This document shows, in pieces, positions 8,805 through 17,298 of a DNA stretch of 64,000 nucleotides (within the stretch, counting starts at the first letter, position 1; every line of letters starts with the position of its first letter). Location of the stretch: contig JADZDM010000021.1 in NCBI GenBank assembly GCA_020851035.1, positions 372,001 through 436,000 of the forward strand, written 5' to 3'. A program made the translations under genes and the position numbers. The notes beneath the pieces were generated by a model, which searched no databases, had not been told where the DNA came from, and saw nothing but the letters and a program-made list of their open reading frames with translations. The DNA comes from Gemmatimonadaceae bacterium (GTDB taxonomy: Bacteria > Gemmatimonadota > Gemmatimonadetes > Gemmatimonadales > Gemmatimonadaceae).

Positions 8805-8884
8805 CCGTGTCTCGTGCCACCCGTGTCTCGTGCCACCCGTGTCTCGTGCCACCCGTGTCTCGTGCCACCCGTGTGCCGCGCCAC
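8805..8884. repeat. Tandem array of five 16-bp units abutting a stop codon
   Basis: CCGTGTCTCGTGCCAC occurs four times without change at 8805-8820, 8821-8836, 8837-8852 and 8853-8868, followed by a degenerate fifth unit at 8869-8884. The array ends exactly at the stop codon (8885) of the distal permease gene. The 430 bases between 8454 and 8884 otherwise hold only the hairpin element at 8603-8761; no gene is visible. The array should be prone to length change by slippage. Confidence 0.9.
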
Positions 8885-10048
8885 TCAGGCCGCCCGCTTC
8901 CGGTACTGTGCCACCGCCAGCGCGAGGATGCCGGTGCCGAGCAGCGCCAGCGCGAGCAGCTGCCGCCACACATCGGCGATGCCCGCCCCCTTGAGCAGCA
9001 CGGCGCGCACCATCGCGATGAAGTGCATCATCGGGTTGAGCTGCGCCACGACCTGCACCCACGACGGCATCGCCCGGACCGGCGTGAACAGCCCGCTCAT
9101 CAGGATGTAGACCATCATCAGCGAGAACGTCACGAACAGCGCCTGCTGCTGCGTGTCGGAGACGGTCGAGACCCACAGCCCAACGCCGAGTGCGGCGAGC
9201 AGGAACACGCCGGCGCCGAGGAACAGCAGCGGCAGGCTGCCCTCCATCGGCACGCGGAAGACCACGGCAGCCACCAGCACGCCGACCGCGAACTCCACCA
9301 GCCCGATCACCCACAGCGGCAGCAGCTTGGCGGCGATGAACACCGCCGGCCGAACCGGCGTCACGTTCAGCTGGTCGAGTGTCCCGGCCTCCTTCTCGCG
9401 CACGATGTTCAGCGCGGTCATCAGTGTCCCGATGAGCGTGATCAGCTGGACCAGGATCCCGGGCACCATGAAGCGGCGGTAGTCCAGCGAGGGATTGTAC
9501 CGTGAGCGCGTCCGCACCTCGATCACCGGCCTTCCGCGCACGGGCGCCGCATCCCCCGCGCCGTGCACCACGCCACCGCGCCGAGCCGGCTGCCACGTCT
9601 CTCCCCCCAGCTCGCGCGCATGCCGCGAGATGATCTCCGCGGCATACGCCTGTGTCACCCCCGCCTGCGACCCGTTCTCGGCGTTCAGCACCAGCTGCAG
9701 CACGGCATGCCGGTCCCGCACCACGTCGCGCGCGAATCCCGGCGGGATCACGAGCATCGCAGTCGCCGCGCCCGAGAGCAGCGCATCCTCGCCCGGCGCC
9801 GCCACCACCGACCACCCGGCCACCGCGAACCGGCCGCTGGCCGTGAACCGGTCTGCCAGTGCCCGCGCCGCCGGCGTGTGGTCCTGGTCCACCACCCACA
9901 ACTGCGCCGTCTTCACCTCGAAGGTCGCCACGTTCGACAGCACCAGGAGCTGGATCATCGGCATGATGAAGAGCATGCGCAGGATGACCGTGTCCCGCCG
10001 GATCTGGAGGAATTCCTTCCGCAGCAGCACCCGCAGCGCGCGCCACAT
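8885..10048 (-). CDS. ABC-2 type permease (YbhR-like), last gene of efflux operon
   Basis: A 387-aa membrane subunit of an ABC exporter. One N-terminal helix (about residues 20-45) precedes a large periplasmic domain, followed by five C-terminal helices from about residue 180. The FNPS-like segment is RYNPSLDYRRFMVPGIL and the conserved NIVREKEAGTLDQLNVTP follows the second helix, as in ABC2_membrane_3 proteins. The true start is MWRALRVLLRKEF at 10048, whose ATG overlaps the stop of the preceding permease gene. A longer reading of this frame extends upstream but is antisense-like sequence within the next gene. Confidence 0.9.
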   Translation of the reverse strand: MWRALRVLLRKEFLQIRRDTVILRMLFIMPMIQLLVLSNVATFEVKTAQLWVVDQDHTPAARALADRFTASGRFAVAGWSVVAAPGEDALLSGAATAMLVIPPGFARDVVRDRHAVLQLVLNAENGSQAGVTQAYAAEIISRHARELGGETWQPARRGGVVHGAGDAAPVRGRPVIEVRTRSRYNPSLDYRRFMVPGILVQLITLIGTLMTALNIVREKEAGTLDQLNVTPVRPAVFIAAKLLPLWVIGLVEFAVGVLVAAVVFRVPMEGSLPLLFLGAGVFLLAALGVGLWVSTVSDTQQQALFVTFSLMMVYILMSGLFTPVRAMPSWVQVVAQLNPMMHFIAMVRAVLLKGAGIADVWRQLLALALLGTGILALAVAQYRKRAA

Positions 10049-11172
10049 CAGGACAGCCGCACCGAGGTGCGCCGGATCGCCAGCGCCAGCAGCACCACCA
10101 GCATCAGCAGCAGCACCGAGAGCTGCGGCCAGAGCAGCGAGACCCCGACACCCTTGAGCATGATGCCGCGCACGATCTCGATGAACCAGCGCGCCGGCAC
10201 GATGCCCGTCACGAACTGCAACGGGCGCGGCATGCTCGCCACCGGGAAGATCAGCCCCGACAGCATCGTGTTCGGCAGCATCATCCCGCCCAGTGCCGCC
10301 AGCATGGCGGCCAGCTGCGAGGAGGTGACCGCCGCGATCAGCACGCCCACGGCCAGCCCCACCAGCGCGAACAGCATGCTCGCTGCCAGCAGGAGCACCA
10401 CGCTCCCGCGAAACGGCACCCCGAACACCAGCCACGCCGCCAGCAGCACCGTCACCACGTTCGCCATCGCCAGCGCGAGGTAGGGGAGCACCTTGCCGAT
10501 GATGATCTGCCACGGGTGCAGCGGCGAGACCAGCAGCAGCTCGAACGTCCCCTGCTCCTTCTCGCGCGAGAGTGAGATCGCCGTCATCAGCGAGGTGACC
10601 ATCGTCAGGATCAGCGCGATCAGTCCGGGCACGAACAGGTTCACGCTCTCGAGGGTGGGATTGAAGCGCATCCGCACCCGCGTCTCGAGCGTCACCGCCC
10701 CCGGTGCGGCGCCCAGCGACGCCTGCCAGTCGCGCAGCACGGCGCTGGCGTAGTTCTGCATCATGGTCCCGGTGTTCGGGTCCACCGCATCCGCCACGAC
10801 CAGCACCCGGACCGCCTGGCCCGCCGCCAGTGACGCCGCCATCGCCGGCTCCAGCACCACCCCCACGTCCACCCGGCCGGCACGCAACAGCGGCTCGAGC
10901 GCCGCCGCCGTCGCGATCGGCGGCAGCAGGAGGAAGCGCCCGCCATGCTCGAAGCGGGCACGCAGCGCCGCCGCCGCGGCATCCGGCGCCGGCGCCACCA
11001 CCCCCACGCGCACACTGGTGATGTCGGTCCGGACCGCGAACCCGAACAGCAGCAGCTGCGCCAGCGGCAGCAGCAGCAGGATGGCGAGCGTGCGCCGGTC
11101 CCGCAGCAGGTGGCGCACCTCCTTGCGCATGAAGGCCATCAGCGCCTGCCAGGCCCCGCCGCGGCGCGACAT
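10048..11172 (-). CDS. ABC-2 type permease (YbhS-like)
   Basis: A 374-aa paralogue of the adjacent permease with the same plan: N-terminal helix (LAILLLLPLAQLLLFGFAV), periplasmic domain containing PNTGTMMQNYASAVLRDW, then five or six helices starting at FVPGLIALILTMVTSLMTA. The coupling segment SLSREKEQGTFELLLVSPL is typical of the YbhS/YbhR family. The start is the ATG at 11172; it overlaps the ATPase gene stop (TGATG). The two permeases probably pair as a heterodimer, as in E. coli YbhS/YbhR. Confidence 0.92.
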   Translation of the reverse strand: MSRRGGAWQALMAFMRKEVRHLLRDRRTLAILLLLPLAQLLLFGFAVRTDITSVRVGVVAPAPDAAAAALRARFEHGGRFLLLPPIATAAALEPLLRAGRVDVGVVLEPAMAASLAAGQAVRVLVVADAVDPNTGTMMQNYASAVLRDWQASLGAAPGAVTLETRVRMRFNPTLESVNLFVPGLIALILTMVTSLMTAISLSREKEQGTFELLLVSPLHPWQIIIGKVLPYLALAMANVVTVLLAAWLVFGVPFRGSVVLLLAASMLFALVGLAVGVLIAAVTSSQLAAMLAALGGMMLPNTMLSGLIFPVASMPRPLQFVTGIVPARWFIEIVRGIMLKGVGVSLLWPQLSVLLLMLVVLLALAIRRTSVRLS

Positions 11173-11930
11173 CACCCGGGCACCGGCACCGCCGGCCCCC
11201 GCACCAGCCGCACGAACACCTCGTCCAGCGTCACCACGCCGAACGTCGCCTTCAACTCGCCCGGCGTGCCGATCGCCGCCAGCCGCCCGTCCACCATGAT
11301 CGAGAGCCGGTCACAATACTCCGCCTCGTCCAGGTAGTGCGTCGTGACGAACACCGTCGTACCGCGCGCCGCCACCTCGTAGATCATCTCCCAGAACTGC
11401 CGGCGCGTCACGGGATCCACGCCCCCGGTCGGCTCGTCGAGGAACACCACCTGCGGCTCGTGCAGCAGCGCGACCGAGAAGGCGAGCTTCTGCTTCCACC
11501 CCAGCGGCAGCGCGCGCACCAGCACCGTCGCCGACGCGTCGAGCTGCAGCTCGCCGAGCATCCGCTCGCGCCGCACGCGGATGGTGGCATCGTCCAGGCC
11601 GTAGATCCCGCCGTACAGCTCGATGTTCTCGCGCACGGTGAGGTCGTCGTAGAGCGAGAAGCGCTGGCTCATGTACCCGATGTGTGCCCGCACCTGGTCG
11701 GTCTGCGTGCGCACGTCGAAGCCGGCCACCGTCGCCTCCCCGTCGCTGGGCGCGAGCAGCCCGGTGAGGATCCGGATCGCCGTGGTCTTGCCGGCACCGT
11801 TGGCGCCAAGGAAGCCGAACACCTCGCCGGGTTGCACCGCGAACGAGACATCGTCCACCGCCGTGAAACTCCCGAAACGCCGCGTCAGCCCGCGGGCGAC
11901 GATGGACGGTGCCGCTCCGGTGTCGGTCAC
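11172..11930 (-). CDS. ABC transporter ATPase (second half of YbhF)
   Basis: A 252-aa nucleotide-binding subunit powering the two ABC-2 permeases. Walker A is GANGAGKT (about residues 42-49), the Q-loop region is YMSQRFSLYDDLT, Walker B is VVFLDEPTGGVDP and the switch His lies in VTTHYLDEAE. The ABC signature is unusual: LPLGWKQ stands where LSGGQ is expected, a variant I associate with the C-terminal half of YbhF-like proteins. The start is GTG at 11930, overlapping the stop of the upstream ATPase gene (GTGA). In E. coli both ATPase domains are one polypeptide. Confidence 0.93.
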   Translation of the reverse strand: MTDTGAAPSIVARGLTRRFGSFTAVDDVSFAVQPGEVFGFLGANGAGKTTAIRILTGLLAPSDGEATVAGFDVRTQTDQVRAHIGYMSQRFSLYDDLTVRENIELYGGIYGLDDATIRVRRERMLGELQLDASATVLVRALPLGWKQKLAFSVALLHEPQVVFLDEPTGGVDPVTRRQFWEMIYEVAARGTTVFVTTHYLDEAEYCDRLSIMVDGRLAAIGTPGELKATFGVVTLDEVFVRLVRGPAVPVPG

Positions 11931-12871
11931 GCGGCGGCCGGCTCGCGCGTGCCCATCAGCTCCATGAACGCATCCTCGATCCCCGGTGCCACCGGGTCGA
12001 TGCCGATCCCGCCGATGCCGGCTGCCGCGAGGTGCGCATGCAGCTCCGCCACCAGCGCCGCCACCGGCAGCCCAGTGCGCGTGTCGCTGAAGTGCACCGA
12101 CTCACCGAACGGGTACGCCGACGCCACGTGCGGGTGCGCGCGCAACGCCCGCAGCAGCGCCGCGCGCGGCGTCCCCCGCACGGCCAGCAGCGGCCGCGGG
12201 AACCGGTGGCCGACATCGGCCGGCGCATCGATCGCCAGCACGCCGCCATCCTGCATCAGCGCGATCCGGTCGCAGCGCGCCGCCTCGTCCATGTACGGCG
12301 TCGACACCACGATCGTGAGCCCCGACCCGCGCAGCTCGGCCAGCAGGTCCCAGAACTCACGACGCGACACGGCATCCACACCGGTCGTCGGCTCATCGAG
12401 CAGCAACAGCTCCGGGCGGTGCACCAGCGCACAGCAGAGCGCCAGCTTCTGCTTCATGCCACCCGAGAGCGCCCCGGCACGACGGTCGCGGAAGGGCTCG
12501 ATCTGCCGGTAGATCGGGTCGATCAGCGCGCGCCCCTCGGCCACGCTGGTGCCGAACACCGAGGCGAAGAACGCGAGGTTCTCCTCCACGCTCAGGTCCG
12601 CGTACAGCGCGAAGCGGCCGGGCATGTAGCCCACGCGCGACCGGATGTCCCACAGGTCGCGCACCACGTCGCGGCCGAGCACACTCGCACTGCCGGCGTC
12701 TGGGAGCACCAGCGTCGTGAGGATGCGGAAGAGCGTGGTCTTCCCCGCCCCGTCCGGCCCCACGAGCCCGAACAGCTCGCCCGCCCCGACCTCGAACGAC
12801 ACGCCGGCCCGCGCCGTCACGGCGCCGTAGCGCTTCACGACGTCGCGCACGATCACGGTGGGCGCGGTCAT
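11927..12871 (-). CDS. ABC transporter ATPase (first half of YbhF)
   Basis: A 314-aa ATPase with Walker A GPDGAGKT, a canonical signature ALSGGMKQKL, Walker B LLLLDEPTTGVD and the H-loop position occupied by the Thr-Pro of VVSTPYMDEA, where His would be expected. This reproduces the known asymmetry of YbhF: a canonical signature in the first ATPase and an altered one in the second. A C-terminal extension of about 90 residues ends in DAFMELMG. The ATG at 12871 overlaps the HlyD gene stop (ATGA). The missing switch His suggests that the two ATPase sites of the heterodimer are not equivalent. Confidence 0.92.
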   Translation of the reverse strand: MTAPTVIVRDVVKRYGAVTARAGVSFEVGAGELFGLVGPDGAGKTTLFRILTTLVLPDAGSASVLGRDVVRDLWDIRSRVGYMPGRFALYADLSVEENLAFFASVFGTSVAEGRALIDPIYRQIEPFRDRRAGALSGGMKQKLALCCALVHRPELLLLDEPTTGVDAVSRREFWDLLAELRGSGLTIVVSTPYMDEAARCDRIALMQDGGVLAIDAPADVGHRFPRPLLAVRGTPRAALLRALRAHPHVASAYPFGESVHFSDTRTGLPVAALVAELHAHLAAAGIGGIGIDPVAPGIEDAFMELMGTREPAAA

Positions 12872-13812
12872 CGCGACGGCGTGGACGCGGCCACCGGTGC
12901 GGCGGACAGCGTGACGTCGGCCGGCATGCCGACCTTGAGGTGACCATCGCGATGGGCGACGCGCACCTTCACCGCGTACACGAGGTCACCACGATCCTCG
13001 CGCGTCTGCACCGGCGTCGGCGTGAACTCCGCCCGCGACGACACCCACGTCACGTCGCCGGTGAAGGACTCGGGCGCGCCGGCGTCGCCCACCGTCACCG
13101 CCACGCGCGTGCCGAGCCGGAACGACGTGAGTTGGCTGCCGGTGACCCAGGCACGCAGCGTGAGCGTGTCGAGGTTCGCGATGCGGTAGAGCGGCTGTCC
13201 GGCCCCCACCATCTCGCCGGTGCGGGCGTAGGTCGCGAGCACGGTGCCACCCACCGGGTTGTGCACCGTGGTCCGCGCCAGGCGATCGGAGAGGCTGGCG
13301 ATGCGGGCCTCGAGGGCGTCGATGTCCGCGCGGCTGCGATCGATGGCGGCGCGGCCCCCCTCCAGTTGCGCCGCCAGCACTCGCACGTCCCGCTCGGCCT
13401 GGTCGCGCTGCATCGCCGTGGCCGCCTGTGCGGCGAACAGGCGCTCGACGCGGGCACGCGTGCGTGTCGCGATCTCGCGCTGCACCTGCAGCGCCGTGAG
13501 CTGGTCAGTGCCTTCCCGCCGCCTGGCCACGAGCCCGGCCCGCTGCGCCACGAGCTGTGCTCGCTCGAGCGCCAGCGGCACGGTGTCCACCTGCGCGACC
13601 ACCGCACCCGCGGCCAGCTCGCGCCCCTCGACCGGCGCGAATGCGGTGAGCTGCCCCGCCACCTCGCCGCCGACCACGACCTCCTCGGCCTCGAAGTTGC
13701 CATAGGCGTCGGCAGGTGCCGGTTTCGTGCACGCGGCCACCAGCAGCAGCGTACCCGCCAGCATGACGCGCCGGCCACGGGCGCCCGATAGCATTGCATG
13801 GATGATCTGCAT
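12868..13812 (-). CDS. HlyD-family membrane fusion protein (YbhG-like) lipoprotein
   Basis: A 314-aa periplasmic adaptor bridging the ABC permeases to TolC. After a hydrophobic segment with lipobox VAAC come a split biotinyl-lipoyl domain (YGNFEAEEVVVGGEVAGQ at about residue 38 and TTVHNPVGGTVLATYARTGEMV in the centre), a long Ala/Arg-rich coiled-coil hairpin between them, and a beta-barrel part (LRAWVTGSQL, VKVGMPADVTL). The ATG at 13812 overlaps the tolC stop. A second in-frame Met seven codons later would still leave the lipoprotein signal intact. Confidence 0.92.
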   Translation of the reverse strand: MQIIHAMLSGARGRRVMLAGTLLLVAACTKPAPADAYGNFEAEEVVVGGEVAGQLTAFAPVEGRELAAGAVVAQVDTVPLALERAQLVAQRAGLVARRREGTDQLTALQVQREIATRTRARVERLFAAQAATAMQRDQAERDVRVLAAQLEGGRAAIDRSRADIDALEARIASLSDRLARTTVHNPVGGTVLATYARTGEMVGAGQPLYRIANLDTLTLRAWVTGSQLTSFRLGTRVAVTVGDAGAPESFTGDVTWVSSRAEFTPTPVQTREDRGDLVYAVKVRVAHRDGHLKVGMPADVTLSAAPVAASTPSR

Positions 13813-15128
13813 CAGCGGACCTCGAGCCCCATGGTCGTGAGGTAGCGTGCACGCGCCTCCTCGAGCCGGACGCGGCGTGCGTCGCGGTCGAGTTGCGCCG
13901 AGAGATGTTCGGTGAGGCGGGCGATGTAGTCGGCGGCACTGACCTCGCCCTCGTCGTGGCGCACGCGCGTCTCGCGGAGGATCTGCGCGCGCAGGGCGAC
14001 GATCGAGTCGTCGGCCGCGAGCCCACCGGCCAGCGCGCCGATCTGCGCCCGCTGCGTGACGCCGGCACGGCGCAGCGCGTCGCGGAACGCGCGTTCGTCG
14101 GCACCGATGAGCTCCGCCTGCAGTGCCTGCACTTCCAGCTCGCGGCGGGTGCGCCCCCACGTCCACGGACTCCACTCGACCTGCAGGCCCGCCAGGAAGT
14201 AGGCGTCGAAGGCGCGATTGAGGGCGTTCAATCCTGGCCGCCCATACCCTGTCCGCCCGAAGACCGACAGGCGCGGCAGGTCCTGCGCGCTGGTCGCGGC
14301 GCGGCGGGCGTCGAGCGTGGCACGCGCCCGGTCGAACTGCGCGAACTCGGGTCGATCGCGACCCGGAGTGTCCGTCGTTCCGGCCGATGCGCCGCCGGCA
14401 GCGACGCGCGATGCCAGGACGACCGTCGACACGATGCTGCGCCCGGTGAGGAGGCCGAGCACCTCGCGGGCCGCATTTCGCTCACTGACGATCTCGTCTC
14501 GCGCCTGCCGGCGGCGCAACAGCTCGGTCTCCAGCAGCAGCGCTTCGCTCGGCAGGGCGGCTCCGGCCGAGACCCGCGTGCGCGCCATCGTCAGCCGCGC
14601 GTCGAGGTCGCCGATCGCGGCATCCAGCGAGCTGAGCTGACTGGATCGCAGCAGCGCGCCAAAGAACGCCTCGTTCACCGCCACGCGCTGCTGCCAGAGC
14701 GCCGTCCGGACCCTGGCAGCGGACTCGGCTTCACCGGCTCTCTCGACTGCGGCACGACCGGCACGCGTCGGATCGATGAGGGGCTGTCGGACCGTGAGGT
14801 ACAGGTCGTACTGGTCGTGCGGCGGCGCCGGGACCGTCAGCGACGGCATCAGTGCCCCCACCGACACGACATCGGAAACGTACTGGGCCGTTCCCGTCAC
14901 TCCCACGGCTGGCAGCCGCTCGCGCCGCAGCGTCTCGAGGCGGCTCGCTGACTGGCGGGACAACAACCCAAGCTGGATCCCGCGCGGGTCGGCCTGTTCT
15001 GCAGCGCGCTGGAGCTCGTCCAGATACAGCGTGTCACGCGGTACCTGCGCGAGTGCGGTCGTCGCCGTGAGCATGAGCGCGACCGTAACTGTCGCTTTGA
15101 TGATTTGATTGTGGTTCGATGAATGCAT
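13812..15128 (-). CDS. TolC-family outer membrane efflux protein
   Basis: A 438-aa outer-membrane channel. The signal peptide ends at TTALAQ; LYLDELQRAAEQADPRG starts the first TolC helix repeat, and the second half carries a matching repeat (PEFAQFDRARATLDARR and following). LNALNRAFDAYFLAGLQVEWSPWTWGRTRRELE is the typical outer-membrane strand region preceding the last helices. The protein is slightly short but complete. It is separated from the TetR gene by one nucleotide (TGAGATG), so regulator and channel are cotranscribed. Confidence 0.94.
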   Translation of the reverse strand: MHSSNHNQIIKATVTVALMLTATTALAQVPRDTLYLDELQRAAEQADPRGIQLGLLSRQSASRLETLRRERLPAVGVTGTAQYVSDVVSVGALMPSLTVPAPPHDQYDLYLTVRQPLIDPTRAGRAAVERAGEAESAARVRTALWQQRVAVNEAFFGALLRSSQLSSLDAAIGDLDARLTMARTRVSAGAALPSEALLLETELLRRRQARDEIVSERNAAREVLGLLTGRSIVSTVVLASRVAAGGASAGTTDTPGRDRPEFAQFDRARATLDARRAATSAQDLPRLSVFGRTGYGRPGLNALNRAFDAYFLAGLQVEWSPWTWGRTRRELEVQALQAELIGADERAFRDALRRAGVTQRAQIGALAGGLAADDSIVALRAQILRETRVRHDEGEVSAADYIARLTEHLSAQLDRDARRVRLEEARARYLTTMGLEVR

Positions 15129-15129
15129 C

Positions 15130-15810
15130 TCAGCCTCGCAGGGCTCGCATGATGAACCCCGGCAGTTCGCGGCGCCGCTCGTCGAGGATTGCCTCGAACT
15201 CCGCATCGCTCGCCCCCAGCACCGTCGAGATGATGGGCCGGAAGACGAACGGGAAGGCGACCAGCGACATCACGTTCATGAACAGGAAGCGGGGCGCGAC
15301 AGGCCGCATGGTCCCGGCCGCCACCTCGGCGTCGATCAGCGTCCGCAGCCGTGTGATGGCCTGGCCCGCCACCGACGCCGGTGCCGATCCGACCGCCCGC
15401 TGCATCAGCAGCTCGAGCCGCGCCGGATTCTGCTGCGCCTCGGCCAGCAGGTACCCGGGGAGGTATGGCGTCGCCCGGACCGTGTCGATGTAGACCTGCA
15501 CGAACCGCCGGATCAGCTCCTCGAGGCTTGCGGTCGGGTCCGCCACGACGGCCAACGCCGGGAACAGGCGCCCCGCCGCCTCCAGGAAGATTCGCTCGGC
15601 CAGCGCCTCCTTCGACCCGAAGTAGTAGTGAATCAGCGCCTGGTTCACACCGGCCTCGGCCGCAATCTCCTGGACCCGCGCACCGGCCGTCCCACGCCGG
15701 ATGAAGACCCTGCGGGCCCCCTCCAGGATGCGTGCCTCCGTGTCGAGATCCGCCCCCCGCGCTGACCGGGTCACCCTCGAACGCCTCGTCTCCATTCTGC
15801 CAGTTGCCAT
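15130..15810 (-). CDS. TetR-family repressor, first gene of the efflux operon (CecR/YbiH-like role)
   Basis: A 226-aa regulator with an N-terminal helix-turn-helix (ILEGARRVFIRRGTAGARVQEIAAEAGVNQALIHYYFGSKEAL, about residues 28-70) and an all-helical ligand-binding C-terminus. The start at 15810 is the Met of MATGRMETRR. It is the promoter-proximal gene of the seven-gene export operon, so it very likely represses the operon and itself, with derepression by an exported compound. E. coli CecR (YbiH) controls ybhGFSR in the same way. Confidence 0.93.
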   Translation of the reverse strand: MATGRMETRRSRVTRSARGADLDTEARILEGARRVFIRRGTAGARVQEIAAEAGVNQALIHYYFGSKEALAERIFLEAAGRLFPALAVVADPTASLEELIRRFVQVYIDTVRATPYLPGYLLAEAQQNPARLELLMQRAVGSAPASVAGQAITRLRTLIDAEVAAGTMRPVAPRFLFMNVMSLVAFPFVFRPIISTVLGASDAEFEAILDERRRELPGFIMRALRG

Positions 15811-15813
15811 CGT

Positions 15814-15832
15814 GTTAACTGTTTGATTAAAC
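15814..15832. promoter_or_regulatory. Candidate TetR operator upstream of the efflux operon
   Basis: Just upstream of the TetR start codon lies GTTAACTGTTTGATTAAAC, an AT-rich imperfect palindrome with TTAA half-sites 8 bp apart in otherwise GC-rich DNA. Position and symmetry suit an autoregulatory TetR site. No convincing -35/-10 pair was seen. The rest of 15811-16077 carries no gene. Confidence 0.55.
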
Positions 15833-16077
15833 CATAAGACCAATCTGTGCGACGCCCCGGCTTACGCAAGGGCGGACCTCCCCCCTTGCCTCCTCGCTCG
15901 GACGGGATGCGTGACGGCGGTCAGACTCCACGCATCCTGCGCCCCACCGGCCCACGGCGCTCCCCTCCGGCTGCCCGACAGACATCCAACTGCGGAAGGA
16001 GGTAGGATGCCGCATCGGCGTACCGGTGCGACTGCAGCGCGCGCTATGCAGTCGTCCGCTTCCTGAACCGGGTTGTC

Positions 16078-16773
16078 ATGCTCGTCCACACCGAAGGACA
16101 CAGGACCTCGCACATCGGCTGGCTTCGCGCCGCCGTGCTGGGCGCGAACGATGGCCTGATCTCCACCAGCAGCCTCGTGGTCGGCGTCGCGGCGGCACAG
16201 TCGGATCGGGCGCCGGTGCTGCTGGCAGCCCTCGCCGGCCTGGTGGCCGGCGCACTGTCGATGGCGGCCGGAGAGTACGTGTCAGTCAGCTCGCAGTCGG
16301 ACACCGAGATGGCCGACATGGAGCGCGAGCGGAAGGAACTCGAGATGCAGCCCGACTTCGAGCGCGCGGAGCTGACGGCGATCTACGAGGCGCGCGGCCT
16401 CACCAGGGAGCTCGCCGCACAGGTCGCCGACCAGCTCATGGCGAAGGACGCACTCGGCGCGCACCTGCGTGATGAACTCGGACACTCGGAGATGACGAAG
16501 GCCCGACCCATCCAGGCCGCACTCTCGTCGGCGGCGGCCTTCGCCGTCGGTGCGTTGCCACCACTGCTGATCGTCCTGTTCGTGCCGCTGGCCTCGGTCT
16601 CGCTCGCAGTGACCGGGGTCACGATCGCACTGCTGGTGGGCCTCGGTGCACTGGCAGCCTGGATGGGCGGCGCGCCGATGCTGCGGGGTGCCGTCCGTGT
16701 CACCTTCTGGGGCGCTGTGGCGATGGGCGCAACGGCCCTCGTGGGTCGCCTCTTCGGGACATCCGTCGGATGA
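16078..16773 (+). CDS. VIT1/CCC1-family metal (iron/manganese) transporter
   Basis: A 231-aa membrane protein of the vacuolar iron transporter family. The first helix motif GWLRAAVLGANDGLISTSSLVVGV and the second helix AGALSMAAGEYVSVSSQSDTE carry the acidic and Gly residues of the metal pathway. A charged cytoplasmic helix bundle rich in Glu (MERERKELEMQPDFERAEL to HLRDELG) follows, then three more helices. The family exports Fe2+ or Mn2+ from the cytoplasm. Transcribed divergently from the efflux operon. Confidence 0.92.
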   Translation: MLVHTEGHRTSHIGWLRAAVLGANDGLISTSSLVVGVAAAQSDRAPVLLAALAGLVAGALSMAAGEYVSVSSQSDTEMADMERERKELEMQPDFERAELTAIYEARGLTRELAAQVADQLMAKDALGAHLRDELGHSEMTKARPIQAALSSAAAFAVGALPPLLIVLFVPLASVSLAVTGVTIALLVGLGALAAWMGGAPMLRGAVRVTFWGAVAMGATALVGRLFGTSVG

Positions 16774-17298
16774 TGCAACGCGGCGCACGGCACACGGTCG
16801 CCGCCACTCGCCGACGCCCGTGCCGCGAGTGCCACCGGACATCGCCGGGCGCGACGGGCTGACAGACGCGCACGCGAAACGGCAGCCATCGTGACCCTCC
16901 CGCCACGCTGACTGCCGCTTCCAAACCGCAGGCCGTTCCGCAACGAACCTGCGGCCAAATTCTCTGCGCGCTGGGCGAACATCCGGATTACTGCGCATCA
17001 ACAATGCACCCGGATGTCTGCTGACGATTGCTTTTGCATCTTTCGCGCCAGCGTGTCATATCAGAATATCCCAACCGGAGCGGTGCCGTTCGCGTGACAC
17101 GCGTCCAGCGCGCAAGTCGATGGCAGGAAACGAGTTGTGCGCGAGTGCCGGCACCGGCACCATGGGGCGTCCGAAGTACGGCAGAGCTCGTAACGTTTTG
17201 TGCGGCCACCTGCACCACCCCGTGCTTGGTTGTCGAAGCCGTCGCCACACCGCGCCGCGGCCTTGGCATCACCCGGACACGCACGGTAGCATCGGGTC
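16774..17298. other. 525-bp gene-free, relatively AT-rich gap with a potential stem
   Basis: No ORF here looks coding. The segment 16950-17080 is much poorer in GC than the window average. It contains the inverted repeat ACATCCGG (16979-16986) and CCGGATGT (17010-17017) with TGCgcAT/ATGCA pairing inside, giving a bulged stem of about 13 bp. It lies some 280 nt before the DUF1080 gene and after the VIT gene. A leader RNA or a remnant of foreign DNA are both possible. Confidence 0.4.

Noticed and set aside
8805-8884. Short CRISPR-like array
   Set aside because: Units of 16 bp are directly contiguous with no spacers, and no cas gene is in the window.
8508-10046. Minus-strand open frame of 512 codons overlapping the distal permease
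   Set aside because: Out of frame with the permease, which carries the ABC-2 motifs; the C-terminal part merely translates the repeat DNA at 8603-8884.
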